Shown: positions 48,350 to 61,800, counted from the first letter of the stretch. The stretch is DNA of 64,000 nt from Hymenolepis diminuta (GCA_900708905.1 CAADRB010000008.1:4307956-4371955), one strand, 5' to 3'. Notes: a model not told the origin generated them from the letters alone. Numbers and translations are program-made.

Positions 48350-51300
48350 TAGTTATTGAAAAGGTGTGAATCCCACATATTTCTTTGAATTATTTGTTTT
48401 ATAGGTCTTGCCTGTGTGTATATACATATTTAACTGCATTTACTTGTGATTTAATGTGAATGCTATGTTTTGCGGATAGAGCTGATTGGTGTTATATACA
48501 TATTAATATGTATGATACTAAACAGTTTTGTCTACCAAAACAAGAAACCTAAGCTAGCTTGCTCGTTCTACATTTTGGAGGCTAAAGGTATGAAAAATTA
48601 CTTCCATATACTTAAAATATATTTAGAAATTGACACGAAGTTAGGACCTGAGAGTTGAGTTTGTTTATGAGTAACATGGCTAATACTGTGACTTGCGATT
48701 ATTACCGCTGTCCTTCCGGTGACACGTCAAAGGTATGAAAACTCTTATACTTGTTTCAAACTAGTCATAATTTTCATATAAAAGATATTAACCGATTAGC
48801 TTATCAATTAATAGATAGAATACGATAGTATTATGATTAAATTTAAAGCCTTAATTTGAGGTTATTTGTTAGCCCTTTGTCCATTTATGGTTATATTTTA
48901 TGTAGAATGTAGTTGAAGATATAGTTGTAGGCTAAAGATGAAGCTCTTTTAATCTTCGCTTGTATTTTATATGAAATTGAGTCGAACATGCATTTAGGTT
49001 TAAGTCCGGTAACTGACTTATAGCCATTCCTACGCACCGGTGCCGTGGTAGTCGATGTGCGTCTGACAATTCGAAGACCATGAAATTGACCGATTGTGGT
49101 TAACTGCACTGGTTAATTCTAATCAATGAGATATGATAGAATGCGAGTTTTTCATTAAGGTTTTCAGTATACCTTAATATTCTTTGAAGTCAACAGTCGT
49201 TATTTAATGTACCTGTTAAGTTTCGCGCTTTTACGTTATCGTTCGGTAATGGTTTCTAGAAAATCGTACATGCACTCTAGTCACTTGAAGTATGTTAGTG
49301 TGGTGCTCGCTTATAGGTTCGCCGAAATTTTCGGCTTGGCTCCTGTAGATCTACAGTGTAGTGGCTTTCAAAGATGACAATCATTTCCAATTATTTGAAA
49401 AGCCTAAAATCTGTTTTATTAACTCTTTTTGAAGTCCAAATCTTCCTTATCTGAACTTGTGAAGTTTTCTTCAGTACAATTGCATTTAGATCCGCATTGC
49501 TATTGCAACTGCGATGGTTAAATGAACTTTGAGTCCTCTAGTAATAGCTTAATTTCTTGGTTCGGTCATTCAGTACTAGAGTCGGGTGATTTGGTAGTAC
49601 CTTTTCACGTGAATTTTGATCGTCCTTAATATTGACTAAATTTCTAATAAGTGAAAGTTGTGTTGATCTGCTGCACTTTTAAAGCAATTCCAAGTAAAAG
49701 ATGGTGATGAAGCATTCCTAATTTATGTTGGTTTTGTAGTAAAACAGGCATTCCTGTAAGATTGGTTATCTTTAAAAGAACTTCGAAATCCTTTATATTC
49801 GGTTTAAATTTGCGTTTTCGCTACTTTTGAAACAATTTTTAAGTGAATTCGACTGCGCCAATCCTACATGTATTGTGAAAAAGACTGGCTTTGAATTCAA
49901 GCCGTGATATTTTGTTTTATAAGACGAAATTAAAGCTATTTTTTGTAGGTTCTTAGCCTTAAAGTCTTATAACGTTTGTTTATCAGACTGAGTAGTTCAA
50001 AGAATATGAATACAATCGTGATCTGTGATCATATTTTGTTAAATTTTGACTAATTCACGGCTCTTAAAATGATTAACTTTTTTGTTTGTGAAGACGTGAT
50101 TGTATAGATCTGTTCCACGGTCCATTTATTCATAATCAAAATTATGGGAGTAACTTCGTATGTTAGGAATCAAATAAGTGAATTATTAATCGGTTTTAAT
50201 AAAAATAGAATATGAAAAGAATGCAATTAGGGTGAGGTATGGCTTGAACATCGAATTATCTGCAGCCATTCATTTATGGTTTCTTAAACCGCTCTGAACT
50301 TCATTACAGAACCTGGTGTTTCGCGTGGTCTTGAGGTCTTAAAAGGGACTACTTCTGAATCACTGTATTAGATTTTCAGTTTCGAGTAATACTAGAATGG
50401 GGTATTTTTACTCTCCCTTGAAAAATTTTTATCATATGCTAAATGGGTATTTTATCATTTCAGAATGACTTCGATGTCTTCTTGCTGAGCAGTATTTTGA
50501 CCCAGTCTCCATTCCTACCTCCCTTGTATATACTGTGAGTTTAAAACCTCTATTTAGATAATAATAACTAAAGACGTTAACTACTGTTTATGTTTAACAA
50601 GCTGTGGACTATTGTGGAAATGAATCTACGTACCATATTTCCTAACTATGATGTGCCTTTCTTTTTTAGATATTCTTCAATGACCAATGTTGCCCTATCC
50701 TTATTGTCACGTGTATTTTGCCTTTGTCTCTCAAACATACGCACTATGTGACTTTCGCGATTTTGAGCAATGTATGTTTATTCTTCGCCAAAACCCCAGT
50801 CCTTTCCATCTACCTAACGGTCTTCGAGCGAAATTAGCTGTCGATCGAGGCCTGAAATTCGGATTGTGATAGAAATTTAACGAGAGTAGTGAACGAATCG
50901 TTATAATAACAGCAATTAAATTGAGAAATTAAAGTTTAAATTTATTAAATTAGAACTTTAAATATAATGCTGATTAAGCTATTTACCTGATAAAACAATC
51001 GGTCAAATATTTATAAAACTACAAAATCTGTAAGAGGAAGCATAAATGTCAGAAGTTGATACTTCAACGGTGTCAAGACCCAGGTATCATTCCTCTCCTG
51101 TTAAGATTATGTTTGTGGGTGACTACGTATAAATCGAGGGAGGACACGTCTTATTAATCACTTCGATTCATGTCTTCAAAGCTGTAGTTATCATTCAAGT
51201 TTAGAAAATTTATATGGTATGCCCTTCCTTCACGCATATTTTACGTTTATTATATATTCCGATCTTGGATATGCTTAAGTTGACAAAAAATATAGGGACT

Positions 51301-52540
51301 CATCGGATTTGAGGTTTGTTCCGCAATGCCTATTTCCTTTTCAAACTAATGGGAGGTTGAAATGTGCCTCACAACTTTAGTGCACAAACTCATTAACAGC
51401 AGCGTTAAAGTTAACAACAGTTGTCTCGTGGTGGATATCCGAGAGTCGCTCCCATTGTACCACCTCTCTTGTGAATCGGTGAGGTTTACCATTTCCTTCA
51501 CTGGATTTGTATCAATGGATATCAATTCCTTGACCTCTGGCTTTTGGTTTTTGTCTGTGACACTACTCGAAAGGTTATTCTTTTCTAAGTTGAAGTAGCC
51601 TACGGATAGGAAGTATTAGAATCAGAGTTGCATGCTTACTCGTTACCTTCTCTCATCCTTCTAGCTTTGCTTTTACTGGAATAACTTAATTCCAATAGCT
51701 CCATTTATAGGTCGCGTTGAGGTGGGAAATTCGCTTTAATTAATAATAATCATAATTAAGTTTTGCGCAAATGACTAATCTTCACTGAATGTCTACTTAG
51801 TCCAAAATATAGGCCGCAAAAGGTAAAGCGTGAAATTAACGCTTGGAAAGCTATTGTGTATGAGTCTGAAAGGTAACGCTTCAAGAAAACAGCTACTTAC
51901 TTCCAATATGAATGGATTAATGGCACTTGAAGTCTTGTATTTATCTCCGGAGATTGACAGGGAAAAGTTCTATTAAGTGATGCCACTTTTCGCTTATTTG
52001 AAGAAACGATTTTAGGAGTCATTTATGTGTTTGGAAACGTCGTTATAGAATATTTGGTACTTCAGTTACAATTGTATTGCAAATTTAGAACTAGGAATTG
52101 GCTCAAAATCATCTGTTTGCCTTCTTTTTGCACAAACGTAATCTGCCTATGCGGGATGTTAAGATTTCACGCATGTAATTAAATTTATTCCAATAAAATA
52201 CTGCTATTTCCGATAGGGATTTGTTACTAGTTTAATTATCATTTAAGGGCCTATTAGCACACACTTCATGCCAAATTTTGATCTATTAATAACTCCTATT
52301 TCCTTTCCTATTTTAGTACTGGACAATCAGAATAAGGGTAGCTTCTCTGCTCTTTGTAAGTTTGCCAAAATCGAATTTGATTTACTAAGAGGTCGTATGC
52401 AATTTCTCGTAAGTTTAAGGTCAGCTTTCTGTTAGCCTAAAAGGTGGGTTTAACACCAGCTAACCACTTATTTGCAGGGAAAACTTATACTCCAGGTTAA
52501 GGGCCTTTTAGTAGGGAAAAATCCCACTTTCGCTTTTTTA
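48350..52540. other. Sparse region after the PWWP gene
   Basis: No confident gene. No AATAAA is evident in the first 250 bp after the PWWP stop, so that gene's 3' end is undefined. Weak exon candidates at 48677-50750 are listed separately. A small hairpin, gccgaaattttcggc, lies near 49323-49337. The rest is AT-rich with no recognisable content. Confidence 0.4.
48677..50750 (+). other. Weak three-exon gene candidate
   Basis: Three stretches join in phase. (a) An ATG near 48677 reads MANTVTCDYYRCPSGDTSK up to a gtatga donor. (b) 50463-50533, after ttttatcatttcag and before gtgagt, reads NDFDVFLLSSILTQSPFLPP and a few more residues. (c) From 50670, after cttttttag, it reads YSSMTNVALSLLSRVF and ends at TGA near 50748. 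The product would be about 70 aa with a hydrophobic C-terminal half. I do not recognise it. The third exon is open in other frames too, so the model could be wrong or entirely chance. Confidence 0.25.
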
Positions 52541-52680
52541 AGGCGGCGAAGCTATGACGCTTAGCTAGCTTGGATAGAATCCAAGTTTGCGCCAACCAAT
52601 GGCAATAGGCTGAGCATCGACCAATCAACAGCCTTGAAAAGGAGATTTAACGCCATCGACTAATGAATATGGAAGGGGTA
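52540..52680 (+). promoter_or_regulatory. CCAAT-bearing promoter-like island and possible first exon
   Basis: A G+C-richer block contains two CCAAT motifs (52596-52600, 52621-52625). About 40 nt after the second, an ATG (52663) reads M-N-M-E-G and runs directly into a strong donor (ggg|gtaagt at 52678). This looks like a promoter with a tiny first coding exon, but I could not find a convincing second exon, so a non-coding transcript or chance remains possible. Confidence 0.35.
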
Positions 52681-55600
52681 AGTTCTGAAAATTGAGAGGT
52701 GAAGAAACGTAATGACTGAAATTTCTTTGGAGTTTCTTGCCTCATTCCTGGAATGTTGCCTTTTGCGTATTTTTGTAATTTTAATTTTCTAACTTTGAAT
52801 GCATTTATATTTTATTATTCATCGACTTTTATCACGGAGTAATATGTAAACGCATTGTAACAGTAAGTTCAGTGTTCATAAGAAATGGAGATAGTAGGAT
52901 GGACACTAAGGGAATCAAAATACTCTACTTCATATGAGTTTTAAAATCATCAGATTGATTACTTTTTCTCTTTTTAACTCAATCAAGTTCATTTCATCAT
53001 ATGGCAAATCCGGATGACATGTTTTTTCATGTGATTTTGCAGCCATTCTCTTCACATATTTGTTGGGTAAATATAGGTGGTAAAACCTAACTAGGCTTTT
53101 CAATTATATTTATAATCTTTTTCTCGCATGTGATTTCAAATAGTATTCTCTAATAAACTGGTTCTAGTCGCCGCAGTTTAATTAAGTTATTAATATTTTG
53201 TTGGTTGTACAGAATATTTGCAATGAACATTGATTGAATAAGACCAATGGATGAAGTAGTTTGTAAAGATACTAGGCCAATCTCTTGTCCTTAGCGGTTT
53301 TTAAAGTTTTATGGTGATAGATTAGGCTTGCTAAGTTATTGCCCTTCTATCACTTCTGTAAATCAAAGTGAACTGAATATGGAGGCATAGTGTAAGTCAT
53401 CGCATTGAGAAGGACTTGATAACGTGTCTGTTACATGGATCTTAAGCATCACAAACAGGTTATGAGGAGCTTATGAATTACGAGTGTAGGATAGAGAAAT
53501 CTTGATAAGCTGTTGCCCTTCTACGAATTTCACTACAAACAAGGTAGAAAGGTGGCAATGCAGCATTAATATTTGTGTTAGTAGGGTATTCAGTAAACAT
53601 GTTTACGTGCGAAATTTTTCGAATAGTAAGCTATTTTCAAGGAAAAATAAGCTGAAGTGCGGGTGACAGATTAGTGAATCATGATATGCTGAGCCAAAAA
53701 CTTGTCAGAGAAAATGTTAGTTCATGTGTACCTCATGACATTACTGTGTGGTCAAACATTTGTTCTCAACTGTTAGCCCAAGTTGCCTGTTATGTGCATT
53801 CATCTGACACTCATAAGTGCATTTTAGATAACAAGCATCTAAGATATTAAGACAAAAAACTGCACAGCGGAACACATTATTTGGTTACATTTGAAGGAGG
53901 GTATTCTTTTTACCAATAACAGAAGGTGGTGCACCAGTAGATGTGCAAGTTTGTTGAATTGGGGATCACATGATCAGTGCACTTTCAGGGGTGTGGGTGA
54001 AAAGATGATTGCAAGCACTCATGAACTGCAAAGTTGTAAGAAGTCAAGTTTGAGAACTGAGTTCTTAATGTAAGTCGGTTTTTTATTTAAAAGAAACTGA
54101 GTAGACAGGTCAATGTCTTCCTTCATTTATACTGTGTGCTACTTAAATATAGAATAAGGCAATAAAGAAAAAGTTGGATTCTGTTATTTTGGAATAAATC
54201 TAGCATTACAAAAGAGTAATGGATAAGTAACCATTTCCCCAAATGACTTCTGAGCTCTAGGTAGCGTCAGGCTAGTTGGATGTTTATAAGATATAATAAT
54301 ATGGCGGAAAGTCATAACGAGTATTAGGCCAACATAATAATACGGGGATGAAATGAAGGAAGATAGTAGGATCACAAACTAATGAATATGAGCCAAATTG
54401 CCACAGATATAGCGAATATCACGACTATCCCTGCGATATTATTGCAGTAATTACTAAGACTCAGTAATAAGAAGACAAAAGACTTTCGTTCCTTTCCTAA
54501 GTAAAGGAAGTTTTGCTGCTCATATGCAGCTTTAGATAATATATAACGGAATGGTTATGTAATTGGTCAGTAGTATAGCGGTAAGGAGCCTTCATTCTCA
54601 AACATAATCTCGGAAGAAGGATAATCGAAAATCAAATTCTCTTAGAATCAACTCTGTTAGGAGCATTGAAGATTCCTCTTTCCGAATCCAATTTATGAAG
54701 CATAGTAAATTGTCATTAAACTGATACGACAGCAGTTGTGATTTACCCTGATTGTGAACACTTTCAATTCGCGAAAATGTTTCAGAATTTGAGTATGCTG
54801 GACTATTAAATCACACGGAAAGATTTGGATACGACAATCCCACGTATTATCTGAGAGCACTCTTTCATTAGAATGTTCTGCAAACCAAAATGGGGTCGGT
54901 GAAATTATAGGGACAAAATAAATTAGGGGAATCAGAAAATAAATTCCGGCTGTAAATCACTATGCTCATGGAATATCGCCAACTATAGAATTGAAAAAAA
55001 TTACCTAGTTAAATGTGAGATCGCATGCTCTAGCTTGCTGCACGTATGACATCAAAATAATCCATGGTGAAGATTTTGATTCAAAAAATGAATTGTACAT
55101 TCGGTTTACTCATCGATCAGTGCCGATCGCGCAGATTTAAGGTCTTTACGCTATCGAACAAAGTCGCAACCTATAAGCTTGTGGTAAGATGTTAAAATCT
55201 TCATCACTAAGCAGGAAGGAGATGGAGAAAATGGGCTTAATAATCATAATGGGTAGGCGCAGATAAGCTCTCTGGACTTGTACGCAACTGGAGACAAAGT
55301 CTGTAGCATCTCAAAATCTTAATCTTAATTTTTTGAAAACTCCATTCTGACTATTTTTCCTCTCGAATTAAGAGTTTTCAATAAAATAGCTAGGAAATGC
55401 AGCGACAAGTCTAGCCAATATCGATTTTGTCTACCCATGAAAGTGCGTTTTAGTTTGTATGCGTATTAATTCTTGATAGGACAAATTAGTTAGGCTGAAG
55501 ATGTCCTTGCGGTGATTGAGCCGTGTGCTCTCAATCGCTCATGAAAAATATCCTGATTCCCAGCTTTTCTACATAACTTAGTTCTCTATAATTGAAAAAA

Positions 55601-58600
55601 CGAGGTGGCAGGATTCCCTATCCCTGATCATCTTCATCATGAATTTCATATTTCTTTCCGAAATTGTGAATCTGGACGGGTCGTTAGAACCATGAAGATC
55701 ATTGATAAATAATACTGACATGTTTTCACAAGATGTAACACGCTTCGAATACATTTCTACAAATATAGGAAGCAGTTAGTTAATAGTGTTGAGTATTACA
55801 ACGTAGCTTAATATGTCAATAACAATCATATTATAGAAAATAAGCGAATGGTAAATATGTAAGAGTGATATTTTTTATTCACAATGGTTAATATAGTTGC
55901 AAATTCCATCCTAAATATCCTTAGAGTGTTCCATTCAGTTCATAGAATATTCGTCGGTTCATAAATTAAATTTCGTTCATTCATTTTCGCACTGCCTTGG
56001 CAAATGACATGCTTCAGCCACAGCTATTGGCATTTTTGAATTTTGGCATCGCTGTTATGCAGTTTTTCTATTCAAAATTGTCCTTATTTTAAAGTCGCAA
56101 GACTTATATTTCGAAAATCGAAGTCTTTTCACAATTGTTTAACCAGATAAAGGCAAACTAAAAAGGACATTTGGAGGCTATATGGCGGCGCCGACATTCA
56201 TATTTTCGAGATTGCTACTCGTAGGCATTCTCTTAATTCAAAAACCAGTTAAACTTTTCCTAAAGTTGGAAGGAGTGCACAGTGGTGATAAGACTCATGT
56301 TTTCAATTTTATAGATCTGTTGGCAACTCATGTGACTCAGACAATTTAGATCATTAGAGTTGATTCTGACTATAATAAGGATTTATATAAAATGACAGTT
56401 GATTATTCTACATATTTGCCAAATAGTCTAATTACCATCTCCGGAGAACAAACGAGACTGCACATCGGTGAACCTTGTAAATGATTCCAAAACGTCTGGA
56501 AATGAGCAGGACGAGTCCTCTTCTGTGCATTCGATTATATTAATTGGAAAAAGTATAGCAGCTATGCAGGGATATTATCCATTATCAGAGTTTACGTTTT
56601 AGAAATTTGCAATTGATTGTTTCACAAGCTTTGAATATGTTAAACATATTAATACTAATAAAGAACCAGACACCGAAATGATAAGGGGCATCAGCTATTC
56701 TAACTCCGATTTTTTCTTCAATATATAAAATTAAATGTAATCAATTCAGTTGGATACAAAAAAACATGAACCGTCAAGAAAGTGAATTTGGAATAAAGAT
56801 AGGCAGGAGTAAGATATATTTTAAGCGTTTACTGATTAATTAATATTAAACAACTAAATTTATAATCAACAATACATTTTAGCTTGATAAATTCTCGAAT
56901 TTTTATCCAATGTCATTGTTACTATTTTATTAAAAATATTTAAATTCGTAAATATGTTTATATTTATGGAAATTTTAATTTAAATACCGGAGATTGTTTG
57001 TGTTTACTAAGATGCCGACACAATTGCCTTCAAATCAATGTCACTATTTCGATTTTCCTATTTATGTGGCGGTATCACATTTAATAGTCACTTTAAAGCC
57101 AATTTAGATTTAAATCTAATATTTAGAAATGTTTATGATTATTAAAATGACTATTTTATCGATTAATTAGACATTAATTTTGTATTTTGCAAATAAGTAT
57201 CTCTATCAACACTTAAATCACTTTTTAACTGATTACAGTAAATTAATTTGAAAAATTAGATATTTTACAAAAACACTTATAATGCAGAGGGTTCTGAGAA
57301 AGTTTTGGTTGCAAATTTTTTGCTACTTTCCAAAATTGGAGTTCCTTAATAGTGCTTTGCCAAATTCATTAATTTATCTATATTTAATGTTAAACAGTAC
57401 ACTATGATATTTTCTATTTTCATTTACTGTTGGAATTGGATTGTAGGAGGTTCTATACAAATAGCCCCTTTGCATAAATCTTAACAGTCCTCCTAGTGTC
57501 CAGCTAGCTTCCGCCGAGTCCTTTAGTATAAGCCATTCTTTTGATAGATTACCAGTTCTTATGATTGGCTAAATTATTCACTTGATTTTTAGTAGCTAAA
57601 GCTATGCACATCATAACTCTAGAACTCTAAATGTAGAAGTGACCCCACAACATTTTGTTTAACATGAAGAGACGTTAATTGTATTTCCGTTGTAGTGAAT
57701 GATTCCCCAATAAATTTCTTCGTATTTTGGGTAATGTTTAATTTAATTTTTTTGGATTAAAGTAAGTAATGGTCTCGTTTTTCATCTACTTAAGCTGCTC
57801 CAAAACATTCCAGTTGGAGAATATTAGATAACGGTTTGTGCTCACATTTTTCGCGATAGCTGGTAATTCGCCCGTAAAATTTGAGGTACAGCAGTTGCGA
57901 AATTTGTGGTGCAGATGCTCGACTCTCAGCTCTCCCTCGCTTTCGAGTCCCCACTGTCTTTGCTCGATATAATATGGTTTATTCGCAACTCTTGACTTTC
58001 TAATTTAAAACTGTGATTGTCTGTCGTTTGTAAAAGCCTTTTTGCATCAGTCACAGCTGAAAGCAGTTAAAACTACCCCCAATAGTAGATCAACGACTAT
58101 TATGAGGTTACAGTATCCTCGTACCAACTGATACATATCTTATTTGTCAACGAAAAAAGGATGCAAAATTGCTCAGAAACTTTATCGTACCTCATTTCGC
58201 CCGTTTTTCATAACCTAAATTTTCCTCGATTTGCACCGATGCCTTTCCTATTTCTACCCAGCTACTCTTCCTACTCTTTGCCCTTTTCCCTCTCATTCAT
58301 TCCCAGATGTCCAATTTAACTCGCGTTCTTCTCACAGATATACGAAATATATTCCAGTAGGAGGTTGGGAATTAAAGCTAATCACCTTACAGATAAAAAT
58401 CTATAAGGAAGAAGAGAATTTGCACACTAATTAACTGGGGAAAATTTTTTATATGTCCAAATTGTCTCTTTTAGTTTGCATTTCCTTTTCCATCCACAAA
58501 TCGAATATTTTATTTTCTTTATTTTTTAGTCTATTTTCTCCCGTTTTATGGTTTATTCTACAAACCAAACTTTTTCCCTTATAAGTTACTTTTGTCTCTT

Positions 58601-60664
58601 TTGAATTTTCAAAGTCGCTGCATTTATCACGTGGAATTTTAATCAATAATTTCCACCTTGTGCGATCGTCTATAAAACAAATGCCTGACGTTTCAATGGG
58701 CGAAAAATTATTGCAAAGTTTTGCTTATCCAACAAACAGTCAATTAAAAAATACTTCCTCCGATAAATGTGCTGTTTTGAGAAAAAAACGTCTTTTCATT
58801 CATTTGAACTTCTTCCATTTTTTGCTGCAGATCATGGAACAAGTTGAAATAATGTAATAGTTATTACATATTTAAACTGGCAGATTTTATAGCTGATAAG
58901 TTTTTAATTCATTAATCGTTATATATTGTATTAGTAGAAATAACTATTATTGTGCTATTACGGCGAATTGGCATTGTCGATAAATGGGTCTCAGGCGGAC
59001 TTGCTAGTTTATGAATTTCTAAATAAAAATGAGAAATTAAATTCTCTTTATATTGTCCAAGTTGAGCAAGTAATTAATATCGTTTCTTAAGGAATTTTTC
59101 CTGAAATGGATCTGATAAATAACTTATTTACGCCGATTGCAAGACTTAAGCCTTTTAGTTAGAAAAAAACAGATACACTATAGCAATCAGTATAGACAAA
59201 TGCAATGGGATGGAATATGTATAAAGTAGTGCTAATCCCAGTAAATCTTTTTTAATTTGACTGAGATATCCTTTCTAAAATCTGATAATCTTAAGGGTTA
59301 GCTGGAGGCAGGAGCCTTTCATTAATCCGAAGAACGAGAGCTCAGAAAGACCAGTAGTCGAGAGCGGAGATATTGTTCTTTTTGAAATTCTGGACTACCA
59401 TAAAGCGAATACTTGGGGGAAAATCTCCAGTGGAATTAGTAATGAGGCGATGAACCAGACTGGATTAGAATGAATCGCCTAAATGTGTTCCTGAAGAAGG
59501 AATATCCTGCCAAAATGGGAAATTAAACCAAATTCAGAATCAGAATATGAAGTTCTACGAAGAGGGCGCTGGTTAAAGGGGAAGTATCAAAGAGGACATA
59601 TTATATAAAAGTGAGAAATATAGTTTATTTAATATTTCCCCTTGAGAAAATGATATAATTATTAGTCATCTCTATAATATTTCCTTAAATGTATATTGTT
59701 CACCCGTGTGTATTCTTCAAGATCATTAATAAAATTCGTTTTCTTTGCCTAACTGACTTGAATGCGCGCTCTCTCTCTCTCTGCAAATGGAATATTGGCT
59801 ATGTAGATCGTAAAAGTTGCACGTCTAAACTGTGTACGCGGAAGTTGGAAGTGTGTAAGTACGCTTGGAGATGCTTGTCTTGTTTCCTTTTTGAATCACT
59901 CAGTGACACTTTACGAGCCATCATATGGTGGCTACAAGCAACTGGTCAATGAACACTCACTCAGAAATGTAGGAGTCAGATCAAACATTTGAATCTTGAG
60001 TCTAAACATAACAAATAGAATGCACAAGAAAGTGAACTCGGATGAAGTATGGCCTTGTTAGTGGCTTAATATATTTATTATGCTTTTAACTAGACTCTTC
60101 TTCATTCCCTACTTGAATGAACCCAATGTTCCACGTATCTTGTTGCTTTCCATGGGACATATAAGCAAGTTACATGGTTTATATATTTTTGGCCCTATAC
60201 TAAGTTTAATATCTTATAGGCCAATTTGTTTTTATTACGGACTTAAAAAGACAGAACAGAGTGATTATAACTCAATGTCATACGTGAATGAAAGTCCTCG
60301 GATGTAAATACGGACAGTACCATCCAAACCATCTTGTTATCTAATAAATAGGTGCATTCTACTATTAGTCAGCTCTTTTGTTTCCCTTTCTCTTTCTCGA
60401 TACTATGGCCTATTCACTTACTAATTTTTTGAACTGGTGATTGATTTACATACCATATACATGAATATAATATCCAGTATTACTCATCAACAAGACAATG
60501 CGGCCTTAGGATTCACCTAAATACGCTGTCTATTGATAATCAAATAGTTAACAAATAGCAGTGAATGTTATTACAAGGCGACACTTAAGAAGTATGAGAC
60601 TATTAAATGGGTTTATATTAAGGCAGTCAACGCTTTGGATTGATTTGATGCAGATATGTACCAA
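52681..60664. other. Long region without a confident gene
   Basis: Eight kilobases of mostly AT-rich DNA. Possible exon-like pieces are 53911-54070 (cag acceptor, ends at a gtaagt donor, one long open frame of unknown content), the open frame 58660-58857, and 60080-60307, which is followed by AATAAA at about 60341. These do not join into a model I can defend. A G+C-richer stretch lies at about 57830-58000. A tRNA-like fragment at 54571 and a CT run at 59769-59782 are noted. Part may be the 3' UTR of the minus-strand gene at 60665-61717, since minus-strand AATAAA signals occur at 60231-60236 and near 60076. Confidence 0.4.
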
Positions 60665-61717
60665 TCAAAGCTGCATTTTATCAAATTCCGAATACGGCGG
60701 CGGTGCACTGGGTTCCATGAAAACATGCACTGAAGGAGGAGTTGTAGGTAATACTTGAGGTAGTGGAATCGGCATCGATGAAATTTGGGGAACCTTTTCA
60801 AAAGGTTGTCTCGGATAATTGAACTGTCGAGAAAGACAAAAGTTTTTATTAGCCCACATCTTCAGTTATATGTAAATGACTATTGCTACTTATTTCAAAT
60901 CAGTACAAACCTTTGTCAGGGCTTCAGCGCTCTTTGGATGATATACAACGGATGCTGATTTAGAGGCAATCAATTTAGTAAAAGTTGGAAAGTAAACGGA
61001 CGTTATGATGGTAAAAGCAATCCCAAGAGTTGTAAATAGGATCCCACAACCTCGAACTGTACCCGATCTAAAATAAAAGTTAGAATAATCGCAAGTTAAT
61101 CGTTTACTGATTACACTTTTATCGAAAACTACTGAATCTGAGTGGCGAATATGATTAATTAAGTTTCTTAGAGTCCGTCTCGAAAAAATGCGTAAATAGC
61201 GCTTCGTCAATCAATAGGTCAAAATTGCAGCACTAAAGTACCTCGAAACTTCAGTAATTGTACAATTTAAGTGCTTTGGTTTTAAAAAGTGCACTATTTA
61301 AGTTGTTGTTAGTGAAGTCTTTAACAAACCCTGCTAAAGCCCAAATTTCATCATTATAGAGTATAAAAGGAACTGTCTTTTGATAGAACATTCTTAAATG
61401 CACAAAATAAAACTTATTCAAAAAAACATTCAAGAAGGATCTTTAATTACATTCCTCGCTAAAAAAATCGATACTTCCCAGTAGTGGTCAGCAGAGTTAA
61501 TCAAAAGACGTGTCATTTACCCATTAAGTCCATTGTATCTTATTAGGAGGAAAATGCCCAATGAGAGAAAAGCGACTGCTAGAGCGAGGAAAGTGAACGT
61601 CCGGATTTTGAGGAATTTGCGATATTCGAGGCGTTTCACCTCATCGTCTCGTGTTGGTGTGGTAGGAAGAGGGTCGACTTCGCGGAGGTACTTTGGTCGA
61701 GACACTGTTGTTTCCAT
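60665..61717 (-). CDS. Two-pass membrane protein with a PPxY tail, unnamed
   Basis: Three exons on the minus strand: 61717-61521, 61067-60911, 60823-60665; phases close to 170 aa. Residues 1-40 are charged and presumably cytosolic. The first membrane segment is about 41-61 (FTFLALAVAFLSLGIFLLIR) and the second about 74-94 (GILFTTLGIAFTIITSVYF), separated by a short Gly-rich turn, so both ends should face the same side. The last 50 residues are proline-rich with PPPY at 159-162, a ligand for WW domains such as those of NEDD4-type ubiquitin ligases. The layout (membrane hairpin plus PPxY tail) recalls vertebrate TMEM252 or TMEM171, but that is a resemblance of architecture only. The start is chosen because the ATG directly follows an acceptor-like tag and a CCAAT promoter lies 60-80 bp upstream. 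Confidence 0.8.
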
Positions 61718-61800
61718 CTATTAGCGAAAATTGTCATGCAATGCCTAAATTAGTGAAACTGGTGAGACTGTGCAGTGATTGGTCGGCACCTAACCAATCA
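61718..61800 (-). promoter_or_regulatory. Promoter and start region of the two-pass membrane protein gene
   Basis: On the minus strand ttttcgctaatag ends exactly at the ATG (61717), like a trans-splice acceptor. Upstream lie CCAAT motifs in opposite orientations: ATTGG on the plus strand at 61778-61782, and CCAAT on the plus strand at 61794-61798. An inverted CCAAT pair this close to the start is typical of a TATA-less promoter. Confidence 0.5.

Noticed and set aside
49323..49337. Hairpin gccgaaattttcggc as an RNA gene or terminator
   Set aside because: The stem is only six base pairs with no flanking structure or transcript context.
61533..61724. 63-codon plus-strand frame rich in Arg
   Set aside because: It is the complement of the first exon of the membrane-hairpin gene.
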